From Engelhardtia mirabilis (GTDB taxonomy: Bacteria; Planctomycetota; UBA1135; GCA-002686595), in the NCBI GenBank assembly GCA_007751255.1, contig CP036296.1, positions 1,364,001-1,428,000 on the forward strand: 64,000 nucleotides of DNA, in the 5' to 3' direction. The notes under the pieces were generated by a model. That model made no database searches. It worked only from the letters and a program-made list of their open reading frames with translations, and was not told the origin of the DNA. This document shows, in pieces, positions 46,443-53,771 of the stretch (the stretch's first letter is position 1; every line of letters starts with the position of its first letter). The translations under genes and the position numbers were made by a program.

Positions 46443-47882
46443 TCAGGTGGGGCTGCGGCCAATGCCTGCGCGCGCGGGGATTCGAACGGCGACGAGCGCG
46501 GCGATGGCCACCAATAGGCCCGGTAGCCAGCGCAGCCAGTCGGGGACGCCACCGATGTCGAGTTCGTGCGCGAGGATCCACAGACCCGTTCCGGCGAGCA
46601 GGTCGTCGTCCCCGACTCCGTGCAGGAACGAGATGGGGGCGGTGCGGTAGAGGCGGTCGCGCACGAGCTCGAGGTCGATCCCCTCCGGAACGCCGAACTT
46701 CCGCATCAGCAGCAGGGCGCCGACCGTCTCGTCGGTGTGGGGGCCGAATCGGACCCAGACCACATCGGGGCGCGGGACGTCGAGCTTCAGCCGGGCGAAG
46801 CCGCCACCGATGGGGGTCCAGGTCTCGAGCAGGCGCGTGCGGACCAGCTCGGCGTCGAGCTCCTCACCCAACAGCTCCAGGGCCCGGTTCCAGTACCACA
46901 GGGCGAGCAGGTTGTCGGCCCGCGCGGCGGCGGCATGGATCCTCTCGGCCAGGATCGGGGCCTGGCCCGCATCCCCGTCCAGGCCTGCGCGAATCAAGAG
47001 GTCACACACGCGGACGGCGGACCGGGGGTCGGAGGGCCCCCGCGGGGTCCAATCGGGCCAGGTCCTATCGGCACCCGTCGGTTGGACCAAGGGCTCGGCG
47101 GCGACGTCGTTCGTCGGTCCGACGGAGAGCCCCAGGCTGTCGCGAATGAGCGCGTCGCCGAGGACGCGGCTGTCGCGCCCTGCGGTCGTCCGATCCAGGG
47201 CCTCGCGCACTCGCTGGCCGCCCGCCTCCGAGGCCAAGATGTCGACGTTCCAAGCGGAGGTCGACACCGCCTGACTGCCCGCGCCGACCGCGCCGATCGC
47301 GCGCGCCAGGCCGGCGTCGGCGACCATCCGCACCTTGCCCCGCAAGCCGTGGGCATTGCTGGCCACGGCCGCCCCGTAGAGGGCCAGGATCACGAGCGAC
47401 GTCCGCGCCCCGGGCCGCAGCGACACCGGTCCGCCATCGACACGGAGCGAGCCCATGGCATGGGCGCCGAGGATCAGGGCCCCCGTTCCGATCGGTACGA
47501 AGCCCCAGTTCTCCGCGAAGATCGAGAGCGTCCCCAGCCCAAAAGCGAACAGCAGCACCCCGCGGGCGAACTCCGTCGCCGGCGCGTGGGGATCCGATCG
47601 CGCGGCCCTTTGCGCGGCGAGGCTCAGGGCCAACAGCGCGCCCGCCGTGATCAGCGCGGCGAGGAAGCTCGCAACCTCACCCATGAAGGGGCCGTGCAAC
47701 GCCACCAACAAGAGGTCCACCAACGCCAAGAAGACGATCCCGCGAGCGCCCGGCATGCGACCGGTGCGGTCGGTCGTTCCTGCGCTGGCGAGCGCGGTGA
47801 GGATCCCCGCGCCGAGGCGCCTTCGATCGCGAATGCCAGACGACGTACTCGCGATCGATCGGCCGTCGACGGAATGGGTCAT
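46443..47882 (-). CDS. Multi-pass membrane protein with toroid-like domain (paralogue 3)
   Basis: 479 residues from ATG 47882; a later ATG opening MPGARGIVFLALVDL (near residue 43) is an alternative start. Four to five helices lie at about 48-190 (IVFLALVDLLLVALHG, FLAALITAGALLALSLAA, GVLLFAFGLGTLSIFA). The soluble part (about 195-440) shares with paralogues 1 and 2 the patch TDETVGALLLMRKFGVPEGI followed by DLELVRDRLYR. A terminal helix WLPGLLVAIAALVAV closes the protein. It is the first gene of the minus-strand run and is followed, reading outward, by the lipocalin remnant at 47981. Function unknown. Confidence 0.68.
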   Translation of the reverse strand: MTHSVDGRSIASTSSGIRDRRRLGAGILTALASAGTTDRTGRMPGARGIVFLALVDLLLVALHGPFMGEVASFLAALITAGALLALSLAAQRAARSDPHAPATEFARGVLLFAFGLGTLSIFAENWGFVPIGTGALILGAHAMGSLRVDGGPVSLRPGARTSLVILALYGAAVASNAHGLRGKVRMVADAGLARAIGAVGAGSQAVSTSAWNVDILASEAGGQRVREALDRTTAGRDSRVLGDALIRDSLGLSVGPTNDVAAEPLVQPTGADRTWPDWTPRGPSDPRSAVRVCDLLIRAGLDGDAGQAPILAERIHAAAARADNLLALWYWNRALELLGEELDAELVRTRLLETWTPIGGGFARLKLDVPRPDVVWVRFGPHTDETVGALLLMRKFGVPEGIDLELVRDRLYRTAPISFLHGVGDDDLLAGTGLWILAHELDIGGVPDWLRWLPGLLVAIAALVAVRIPARAGIGRSPT

Positions 47883-47980
47883 GGCAAGGACTCCGAATCG
47901 CGAAGGAGCCCTCGCGGCTCCGAATCGACGGATTGAAGTCTAGCGGTGCATCGCTCCGCGGTCGGTCGAGCGCTCGATTT

Positions 47981-48187
47981 CGTCAGTGAGCCCGAGTCCA
48001 GCGTGCCAGGTCGCCGCTTGCTGCAGTGACCGGGTGCCCCGCGTCGGGCCAGGACTGGGGGACGCGGCGCAGGTCTGCGGGGTCGTAGCCCATCTCGGCC
48101 AGGCGCAGCTCGAGGGCCTCGAGGCGCTCGTCTGCGATCTCGGGGTTGCGGGTCATGATCCAGGCGTAGTCGCGCTTGGTGCGGGCG
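47981..48187 (-). pseudogene. Lipocalin gene 3'-end fragment (direct repeat copy A)
   Basis: This segment aligns without gaps to 51404-51610, the 3' end of the intact lipocalin gene. Bases 48030-48187 (158 bp) are identical to 51453-51610; the last 49 bases differ at about 13 positions. It encodes the lipocalin C-terminus (RDYAWIMTRNPEIADERLEA and on) with a stop at 47983. Homology ends abruptly at 48187 and the frame closes upstream without a start codon, so it cannot make a lipocalin. The differences in the last 16 codons still read as a plausible lipocalin end (GDLARWTRAH against GDLAHWTRDH). Confidence 0.85.
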
Positions 48188-48711
48188 GAGAAATCCGGCT
48201 CTCCTGCACCTCTAGTGGAAGCCGCGAGACCTCAGAAGGCCCTCGTTCCTGCAATGCCGCCCGGGCTGGCCTCTCAAGCCCCCAGGAAGGGCGCGCGGAT
48301 CGCGGTCGCCCGGTTCGATCCTCTGCCGCTCGACGCTCCCCTGGATCGCGGGCCGTACCGAGGAATCTTCGACGGGCGAGGCCCCCCGCATCCGGTCGTT
48401 CAAGGCTGTCATCCTCGTTGGCTGCCCCCGCCGCTACGACCCGTGGGTGGTCTACCGGATGGGGCCAAGAACCATCGATCGAAGGAGCGGGAACGCCAGA
48501 ACTTTGGGGCGCCTTAACCCGAACCGAAGCCACGGGTTAGGCCCAGGCCCAGGCCCAGGGTCCCGAAGTGATAGGTTCGAGCGCACGCGCGACGGGAGAA
48601 CTGAGGCTCGGCAACCGTTGCGCCTACCCGTCGCATCTCACCCACGGAACAGTCCGGAACGACCTGTGCCGTGCCCACCGGCTTCCACTGAAACTGCAGG
48701 AGTGCAAGAAA
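48188..48711. other. Non-coding or decayed segment
   Basis: About 520 bases between the lipocalin fragment and the small secreted protein gene. Short overlapping open frames on both strands show no recognisable domain, signal or consistent codon pattern. A short tandem run of GGCCCA units lies near 48540-48560. I see no integrase, transposase or RNA gene in it. It is the left part of the segment bounded by the direct repeats. Confidence 0.5.
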
Positions 48712-49098
48712 TTGTTGAAGGCAATCATCACCTCGATCGTCGTCCTCACCGTGACATCGCAGTCCTTTGGACAGACAGTGCTCCCCTGCAACCAGTCCAC
48801 CTTCGTCGAGCTGAACAGCGGCCCCCTGTTGTTCTGCGGCCCGGATATCATCGGCCAGGCGGCCGCGGCCATGTCAAGTGCTGCTCTGGCAGGTACGCAA
48901 TGCGCCGAGGAATGTGAGGATGTCAATGGTGTTCCCTTTCGCTGTGCAAAGACCGGTACAGGGCCTGTTCCGCTCGACGCATTCACCATCGATGACATCT
49001 TCGTCGATCCAAGCACCGGGCAGCTGTGCGCAACGGGGAGCTTCCAGGGCCAAGTTGCCGTAACTTGCGCGAACTGCCCTAGGATAATCGAAGCGTGA
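48712..49098 (+). CDS. Small secreted cysteine-rich protein, unknown
   Basis: 128 residues from TTG 48712, supported by AGGAG nine bases upstream and by a signal peptide starting there (LLKAIITSIVVLTVTSQSFG); the frame is open upstream without coding character. The mature part has seven cysteines in about 105 residues, including CAEECEDVNGVPFRC and CANC near the end, suggesting disulfides. No family is recognised. GC content and codon choice are visibly lower than in the flanking genes, as in the next gene. The next gene begins 88 bases downstream. Confidence 0.6.
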   Translation: MLKAIITSIVVLTVTSQSFGQTVLPCNQSTFVELNSGPLLFCGPDIIGQAAAAMSSAALAGTQCAEECEDVNGVPFRCAKTGTGPVPLDAFTIDDIFVDPSTGQLCATGSFQGQVAVTCANCPRIIEA

Positions 49099-49186
49099 GG
49101 CTGATCGTCCGCCTGTCGGGCATGTGGTCATCCGGCCAATCGCTCCGAGATTCGCGCAAGTTCGCCCGGCGAGCGGAACGGACTAA

Positions 49187-51202
49187 ATGACTCGTCGGCA
49201 ATCTGAACTGACGGAGACCTGTTTGGATCTTCACGTGGCCGTGCCGGATCGGACCAGTCGACGGCGCATGGCCGTGGGAGCAACCTGCGTGATAGTCGCC
49301 ATTCTCACGGCGCTCTACCTGACACGGGTGCCACACAAGCCGGAAGCGGCAATCGCAGAGTCAGCTCCGACGCGGTCGGAACGCGGCGATCGTGTCTCAG
49401 CTCTGTCGAGTCCATTGTCGTCGGCGGAGAGCCGTCGCGCAGTCTTGATGGGCGACGAGGGGCGAGGGCCACTGCGGATTCGACTTGAAGGGGTTCGCGA
49501 GGCGAAGCGGCTGCTGGAGGACGGCCCCGGCGTCGCCGAGTATGCGGTCGACGCTCCCGGGGCTTCTGTCGAGTTGGCGCCGATCCTTGGGCGCGAGATT
49601 CGAATCCCCGCCGAGAAGGTTGGATTGGAGGTTGGGGCCACCCGAATTTTCTTGGGAGCGATCGAGATTGCGGGGCAGACGTTCACATACCCTCAGGTGT
49701 GCTTGGATCTCGGCGATGCTGCTTTCGACGACGGGGTGCGCACTATCGACGTCGCAGTTGGCAGCCCGTCTCTCTATTCGGTTGGCGATTCTGAAGGTGA
49801 GATCGCGATTCGCAATTACCGCGATGGCGGCTTCGGAGTCGGTGACCGCTACTTCGGCACGCTGCGGGTTGCGGGTGCGCTCTTTGCGCTGCCGTGGGAG
49901 TCCGACTTTTCCTCTTCGTTTCGCATCAGTGCCGATGGCGCTGTGCCTCTCGATGTCGAGCCGCAGCGTCCACTCAACTTCCCCAGCACTCGCAAGCTCA
50001 CCTTGGAGCCGTCGACCGGGCTTTCGTTGCGATTGACGTCTCCGACGCGGCCCGGAAAGGTGGACGTCGTCGTAACGAGGCCGGGCGCAGGGGAGCCCGT
50101 GCTGGGTGCCGCTGCTGTGCTCCTGACGGACTGGAAGCGTGACCGGACGGCCTTCACTGACGTTCGATGGTTCGCCAATCTCGAGTTCGATGGACTCCCG
50201 GTCGCGAGTGTCGCGGTCAATCTGTCGCTGCCCCCTTCTGGCGAGTCCCTGGCAATACGGGAGTTCGTCTTGCAGGCGGTGGAGATGAACTCGCAGGCTA
50301 TTCAGCTCGATGGGAGGGCAGCGCCTGAGCCGGTCGCCGCAGCGGTCGAGCTGAGATTTGATCGGCGGATCGTGGATCTTCAACGAATGCTCGATCAGCC
50401 CCTGGCCGTTCGTTTGGACACGGCGGACTCAGCTGCGATCGCGGCAGGCCAGATGCCTGTTCTGCACAAGTTCATCGGCTCGGAGGTGCAGGTTGGGCCC
50501 GATGGGGCAAGTTGTGTGTTTCGGAATCAACCGACTGGTCTGTTTCCGGGAGAGTATTGCCTGGTCATCCCGCAACTCGCTTACTCCGAGACTCTGGTAA
50601 TCGTGGAGGGTATCGAGAGCTATGTCCTGCCCGAGATTCGGATTAGTGACCTAGTCGTGCAGCTCTCTGGTTCCGAGGTGGCGCGTGCTACAGCCGTGAC
50701 GCTAAGTCCGGTGGGGTGCGGCAGCCGCCTTGTCCCACTGTCGAAGTCTGTGCCCAGCGATCGCACGCTCTACTTCCTCGTGGCTGCCGGGGAGTTCACA
50801 GCGACGGTGCACCCACCGACCCTCAGAATGGTCGATCGCACTGTCAATGCCGACCCCGGGCCTTCGTTGCAGGAGCTCCGGCTGGAACCGTATGCGCGAG
50901 CAAGCCTGCGTTTTGGTGATCAGGTTGACGGGCGGCACTCGAGAGCGTCGATGACCGTTCTTCCGCAGGTTCACGTTGCAGACCTTGCCGGGGAGAAGGT
51001 CTCTGCGCTTGTAAGGGGGACCGGCTTCGATCTGGCGACGGGTACCGTTGACGGCTTCGAGGTGTTGTTCGAAAGCGAGTCGGCGCTGCGCGTGACCCTG
51101 CGGGGAGCGCAGACGAGTGAGTCGGTCTCGATCGTCACCTCATTCGGCCCGCCTGAGCCGACTGTCCTGCCGTCGGGCTGGCTCGAAGGTAGCGATGGCT
51201 AG
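49187..51202 (+). CDS. Single-helix-anchored extracytoplasmic protein, low-GC, unknown
   Basis: 671 residues. A helix at about 28-45 (AVGATCVIVAILTALYL) follows a basic stretch RTSRRR, giving an inside-out signal anchor; the remainder is beta-rich (PLRIRLEGVREAKRL, VDVVVTRPGAGEPVLGAA, ISDLVVQLSGSEVARATAVT). Overall layout resembles the paralogues at 43068 and 44655, but I find no convincing shared motif, so kinship is only suggested. Codon use is markedly less GC-biased (many TTG, GTT, AAT, GAT codons) than in neighbouring genes, consistent with acquisition or relaxed selection. No Shine-Dalgarno stands out before the ATG. It converges on the lipocalin gene. Confidence 0.65.
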   Translation: MTRRQSELTETCLDLHVAVPDRTSRRRMAVGATCVIVAILTALYLTRVPHKPEAAIAESAPTRSERGDRVSALSSPLSSAESRRAVLMGDEGRGPLRIRLEGVREAKRLLEDGPGVAEYAVDAPGASVELAPILGREIRIPAEKVGLEVGATRIFLGAIEIAGQTFTYPQVCLDLGDAAFDDGVRTIDVAVGSPSLYSVGDSEGEIAIRNYRDGGFGVGDRYFGTLRVAGALFALPWESDFSSSFRISADGAVPLDVEPQRPLNFPSTRKLTLEPSTGLSLRLTSPTRPGKVDVVVTRPGAGEPVLGAAAVLLTDWKRDRTAFTDVRWFANLEFDGLPVASVAVNLSLPPSGESLAIREFVLQAVEMNSQAIQLDGRAAPEPVAAAVELRFDRRIVDLQRMLDQPLAVRLDTADSAAIAAGQMPVLHKFIGSEVQVGPDGASCVFRNQPTGLFPGEYCLVIPQLAYSETLVIVEGIESYVLPEIRISDLVVQLSGSEVARATAVTLSPVGCGSRLVPLSKSVPSDRTLYFLVAAGEFTATVHPPTLRMVDRTVNADPGPSLQELRLEPYARASLRFGDQVDGRHSRASMTVLPQVHVADLAGEKVSALVRGTGFDLATGTVDGFEVLFESESALRVTLRGAQTSESVSIVTSFGPPEPTVLPSGWLEGSDG

Positions 51203-51403
51203 ACTGGGGTTGCGCCCTTTTGGAATGCCATGTGCCGGGGTCAGAAGGGGCGTTCGCCCAGAGTTGAGAGCCGGCGATGGCGACGAGAGGCAGTGGGCAA
51301 GCAGAGGCGTCGCCCGCTGATGAGTTGGACGCAATGGGCGCGAGTCCTGGTGACCGATGCGGGCGAGATGCGTCGAGTCGCCTGGCCGGCGTGTGCCCGA
51401 TAA

Positions 51404-51610
51404 CGTCAGTGGTCCCGGGTCCAGTGCGCCAGGTCGCCGCCGGCGTCGCTCGCCGGGTGCCCCGCGTCGGGCCAGGACTGGGGGACGCGGCGCAGGTCTG
51501 CGGGGTCGTAGCCCATCTCGGCCAGGCGCAGCTCGAGGGCCTCGAGGCGCTCGTCTGCGATCTCGGGGTTGCGGGTCATGATCCAGGCGTAGTCGCGCTT
51601 GGTGCGGGCG
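51404..51610. repeat. Direct repeat copy B inside the lipocalin 3' end
   Basis: Intact-side copy of the 207-bp direct repeat whose other copy is 47981-48187, offset 3423 bases. It covers the last 68 codons of the lipocalin gene plus two bases beyond the stop. Confidence 0.88.
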
Positions 51611-52008
51611 ACGATCGTCGCGCTGTAGTCGTCCGCGAGCCAGGCGATCAGGTACTCGGCTTCGAAGGGCCAGAGGAAGCGCATGCCCCACGTCGCGTTG
51701 GTCGCGTCGTCGCGCACGAAGCCGACGGGCTCCATGGTCTTCAGGGGGCCGTCGAAGGCGCCCTTGCGGAAGACGTAGCTGGTCAGGATGCGGCCGTCGT
51801 CGCCCAGGGCGTAGGACTCGACCGCGTTGTAGGCCTTCTTCTCCGAGCCGGCCGGGATGTGGGCCTGGACGTACCAGTCGCCCATGAAGCGCGGCAGGTC
51901 GACGCTCGAGACCGTGGGCAGGGGCGGGTGGGAGGCGCAGCCGAGCAGGCCGAGGAGGCCGGCCAGGAGCGGGGTTCGGGGTGCGTGGGATGAGTTCGCG
52001 AAGGCCAT
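51406..52008 (-). CDS. Bacterial lipocalin (Blc-like) lipoprotein
   Basis: 200 residues from ATG 52008. The signal ends in a lipobox (AGLLGLLGC, Cys24). The mature protein follows Blc/apolipoprotein D-like lipocalins: DLPRFMGDWYVQAHIP carries the GxW motif, then AYNAVESYAL, TWGMRFLWPFEAEYLIAWL, and TKRDYAWIMTRNPEI as the last strands with a C-terminal helix ERLEALELRLAEMGYD. Blc binds fatty acids or lysophospholipids at the outer membrane. The last 16 residues (SDAGGDLAHWTRDH) differ in the truncated second copy at 47981. It diverges from the orphan solute-binding protein gene. Confidence 0.93.
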   Translation of the reverse strand: MAFANSSHAPRTPLLAGLLGLLGCASHPPLPTVSSVDLPRFMGDWYVQAHIPAGSEKKAYNAVESYALGDDGRILTSYVFRKGAFDGPLKTMEPVGFVRDDATNATWGMRFLWPFEAEYLIAWLADDYSATIVARTKRDYAWIMTRNPEIADERLEALELRLAEMGYDPADLRRVPQSWPDAGHPASDAGGDLAHWTRDH

Positions 52009-52103
52009 GTGTGGGCCTTCGCTCGGCCGGCGGGATCGGATGCGCCGGGCTCGGCCCGCGGCGGGGTGGTGCCCTCGCGCCCGGCTCCCACTATCTTCAG
52101 CCG

Positions 52104-52868
52104 ATGCTTCGAGTCGCCCTGATCGCCGCCGCCGTCGCCTGCTCCCTGGCCTGCAGCTCGCCCCGCAGCGAGTCGGACCTCTACCCGGGCCCGCCCCTGG
52201 TGGTGGGCTGCGACTTCGCCAACCCGCCATTCGCCTCGCGCGAGGGGGCCCTGCCGCCGGTGGGGCGCGACGTGGAGATGACGCGGGAGCTGGCCCGCCG
52301 GCTCGGACGACCGCTGATCTGGCGCCAGCTGCCCTTCGACGAGCTCTTGGACGCAGTGGAGGACTGCGAGGTCGACGCGGTGGTCGCGACCATGGGCGTC
52401 ACGCCCGAGCGCGAGGCGCGGGTGCCCTTCAGCGAGCCCTACTTTGTCACGGACGTCCTGGCCCTGGTGCGCGTCGGCGACGGCCAGCCGCGGACCCTGG
52501 ACGAGCTCGACGGGCAGGCGGTCGCCGCCGGCGCGGGCACGACGTCGGAGCGGGCGGTGCGCCTGTGCCTGCCCAACTCGACCATCGCAGTAGCCAGCGA
52601 GAAGGGCGACACCAGCGTCGATCGGCTCCTCGCTGGCGAAATCGCGGCGGCGGTGATGGACGGCCCCGACGCGCGGGACCTGGCGCGGGAGAATCCGCGC
52701 CTGACGTGGATCGAGGAGCCCTTGGCCGAAGAGCGCTACGCGATCGCCCTGCGGCCGGACGATCCGAACCTGCGGAAGGAAGTCGACGCGGCCCTTGGAG
52801 CGATGCGCGAAGAGGGATTCCTCGCGCTGCTCGACCAGCGCTTCGGGCTCGCGGGAGTGACGGAATGA
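52104..52868 (+). CDS. Orphan amino-acid-type substrate-binding lipoprotein
   Basis: 254 residues from ATG 52104. The signal ends near the lipoprotein-like AAVACSLAC. The body is a family 3 periplasmic binding protein: LVVGCDFANPPFASREG, GRDVEMTRELARRLGR, VDAVVATMGVTPEREARVPF, SEPYFVTDVLALVR and the hinge LAEERYAIALRPDDPNL. These proteins bind amino acids or related ligands and normally feed an ABC importer, but no permease or ATPase gene lies nearby. It may serve a distant importer or act as a receptor. A 37-bp-arm hairpin follows the stop. Confidence 0.88.
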   Translation: MLRVALIAAAVACSLACSSPRSESDLYPGPPLVVGCDFANPPFASREGALPPVGRDVEMTRELARRLGRPLIWRQLPFDELLDAVEDCEVDAVVATMGVTPEREARVPFSEPYFVTDVLALVRVGDGQPRTLDELDGQAVAAGAGTTSERAVRLCLPNSTIAVASEKGDTSVDRLLAGEIAAAVMDGPDARDLARENPRLTWIEEPLAEERYAIALRPDDPNLRKEVDAALGAMREEGFLALLDQRFGLAGVTE

Positions 52869-52881
52869 CGTGGGGAGCGGT

Positions 52882-52958
52882 TAGGCGGACGTCAGGTGCC
52901 AGGCACAAGACCGCCGCCTAGGGCAGCGGTTTTGTGCCTGGCACCTGACGAACGCCTA
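52882..52958. terminator. Imperfect 37-bp hairpin between convergent genes
   Basis: Arms 52882-52918 and 52922-52958 are reverse complements with about four mismatches and a 3-base loop. The perfect core is 19 bp (52890-52908 with 52932-52950) and contains GGTGCCAGGCAC, itself nearly palindromic. It lies between the stop of the binding-protein gene (52868) and that of the minus-strand secreted protein (52969). The GTGCCTGGCACC-type core resembles, from memory, a widespread REP-like motif. Confidence 0.7.
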
Positions 52959-52968
52959 CCCGCGGCTC

Positions 52969-53658
52969 TCAGCAGCCCGGCTCGAAGCAGGGCGGCGAGG
53001 GGCCCAGGATCGTCAGGCACTCGGCGTTGGTCAGGCGCAGCGGACCGACCGGGCCGATGCTCTGGCGGGTGCCCTGGAACCAGATGCTGAGGCCGGTGAC
53101 CGAGGGGCCCGACGGGACCGTGAAGTCGAAGGTTGCGGTGTCGCCGAACAGGAGCCCGGCGGCCAGGAACTGCGGGTTCGAGATCAACAGCGTCGCGTCC
53201 GGCAGGATCGGTAGGAACGCCGGCGCCAGCGAGTAATACAGCGACCACTGGCCGATCTCACCGCTCGGGCCGACCCGCAGGCGCATCGGGCAGCCGGGCA
53301 CCGCGTTGCCGCACTTCACCAGCGTGGCCTGGGGCAGTTGCGCGGTCAGCACCGACAGGCTCGCGCAGGGGCCGGGTGTGTAGGTGCTGGTGTACTGGAT
53401 GATCTGGCCGACGAACGGCGACAGGTCGACGGTGAGGCTCCTGACGTGGATTCCGTCCTGGGACCCGGCCAGGGGACCGGAGCACTTCAGGTAGTACTTG
53501 GCGTCGTTGCAGGGGCCCGGCCCCGGCAGGGATTCGATCACCCCGGTGAAGGTCGCGGGCTGGGCGGCAGCCTGGGCCGGGCCCTGGGCCGCAGCGGTGC
53601 CGAGTTGGGTGGCCGCGGCGATCGCGACCAAGATCGCGTAGCGAGCGATGTGAAGCAT
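52969..53658 (-). CDS. Secreted protein of unknown function
   Basis: 229 residues from ATG 53658, preceded by AAGGGGA. The signal peptide is MLHIARYAILVAIAAATQLG to about residue 25. The mature part begins with a PxTFTGVIESLPGPGPCNDA strand and cysteine-containing loops (YYLKCSG, PGPCASL, CGNAVPGC), and ends with a domain common to planctomycete exoproteins (RVGPSGEIGQWSLYYSLAP, GPLRLTNAECLTILG). I cannot name a family. Eight cysteines imply disulfides. It lies 113 bases downstream of the glycosylasparaginase gene, on the same strand. Confidence 0.7.
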   Translation of the reverse strand: MLHIARYAILVAIAAATQLGTAAAQGPAQAAAQPATFTGVIESLPGPGPCNDAKYYLKCSGPLAGSQDGIHVRSLTVDLSPFVGQIIQYTSTYTPGPCASLSVLTAQLPQATLVKCGNAVPGCPMRLRVGPSGEIGQWSLYYSLAPAFLPILPDATLLISNPQFLAAGLLFGDTATFDFTVPSGPSVTGLSIWFQGTRQSIGPVGPLRLTNAECLTILGPSPPCFEPGC

Positions 53659-53771
53659 GGCGTCCCCTTTCAGTTGACGGGGGAGTGCCGCCGGCGCGGG
53701 GGGGCGCGAGCGACATCCCCTCGCCACCTAGCCTGCCAAGCCGCGCCGATAACGGGGCTACAGCCTCGGGC

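Noticed and set aside
48153-48533. Open frames on both strands in the non-coding segment
   Set aside because: No domain, signal peptide or coding pattern; the minus-strand frame is not that of the lipocalin fragment.
48188-51402. Possible integrative element with its own recombinase
   Set aside because: No integrase or transposase can be seen in the segment; only repeat structure and composition support mobility, so it is reported as a repeat-bounded segment only.
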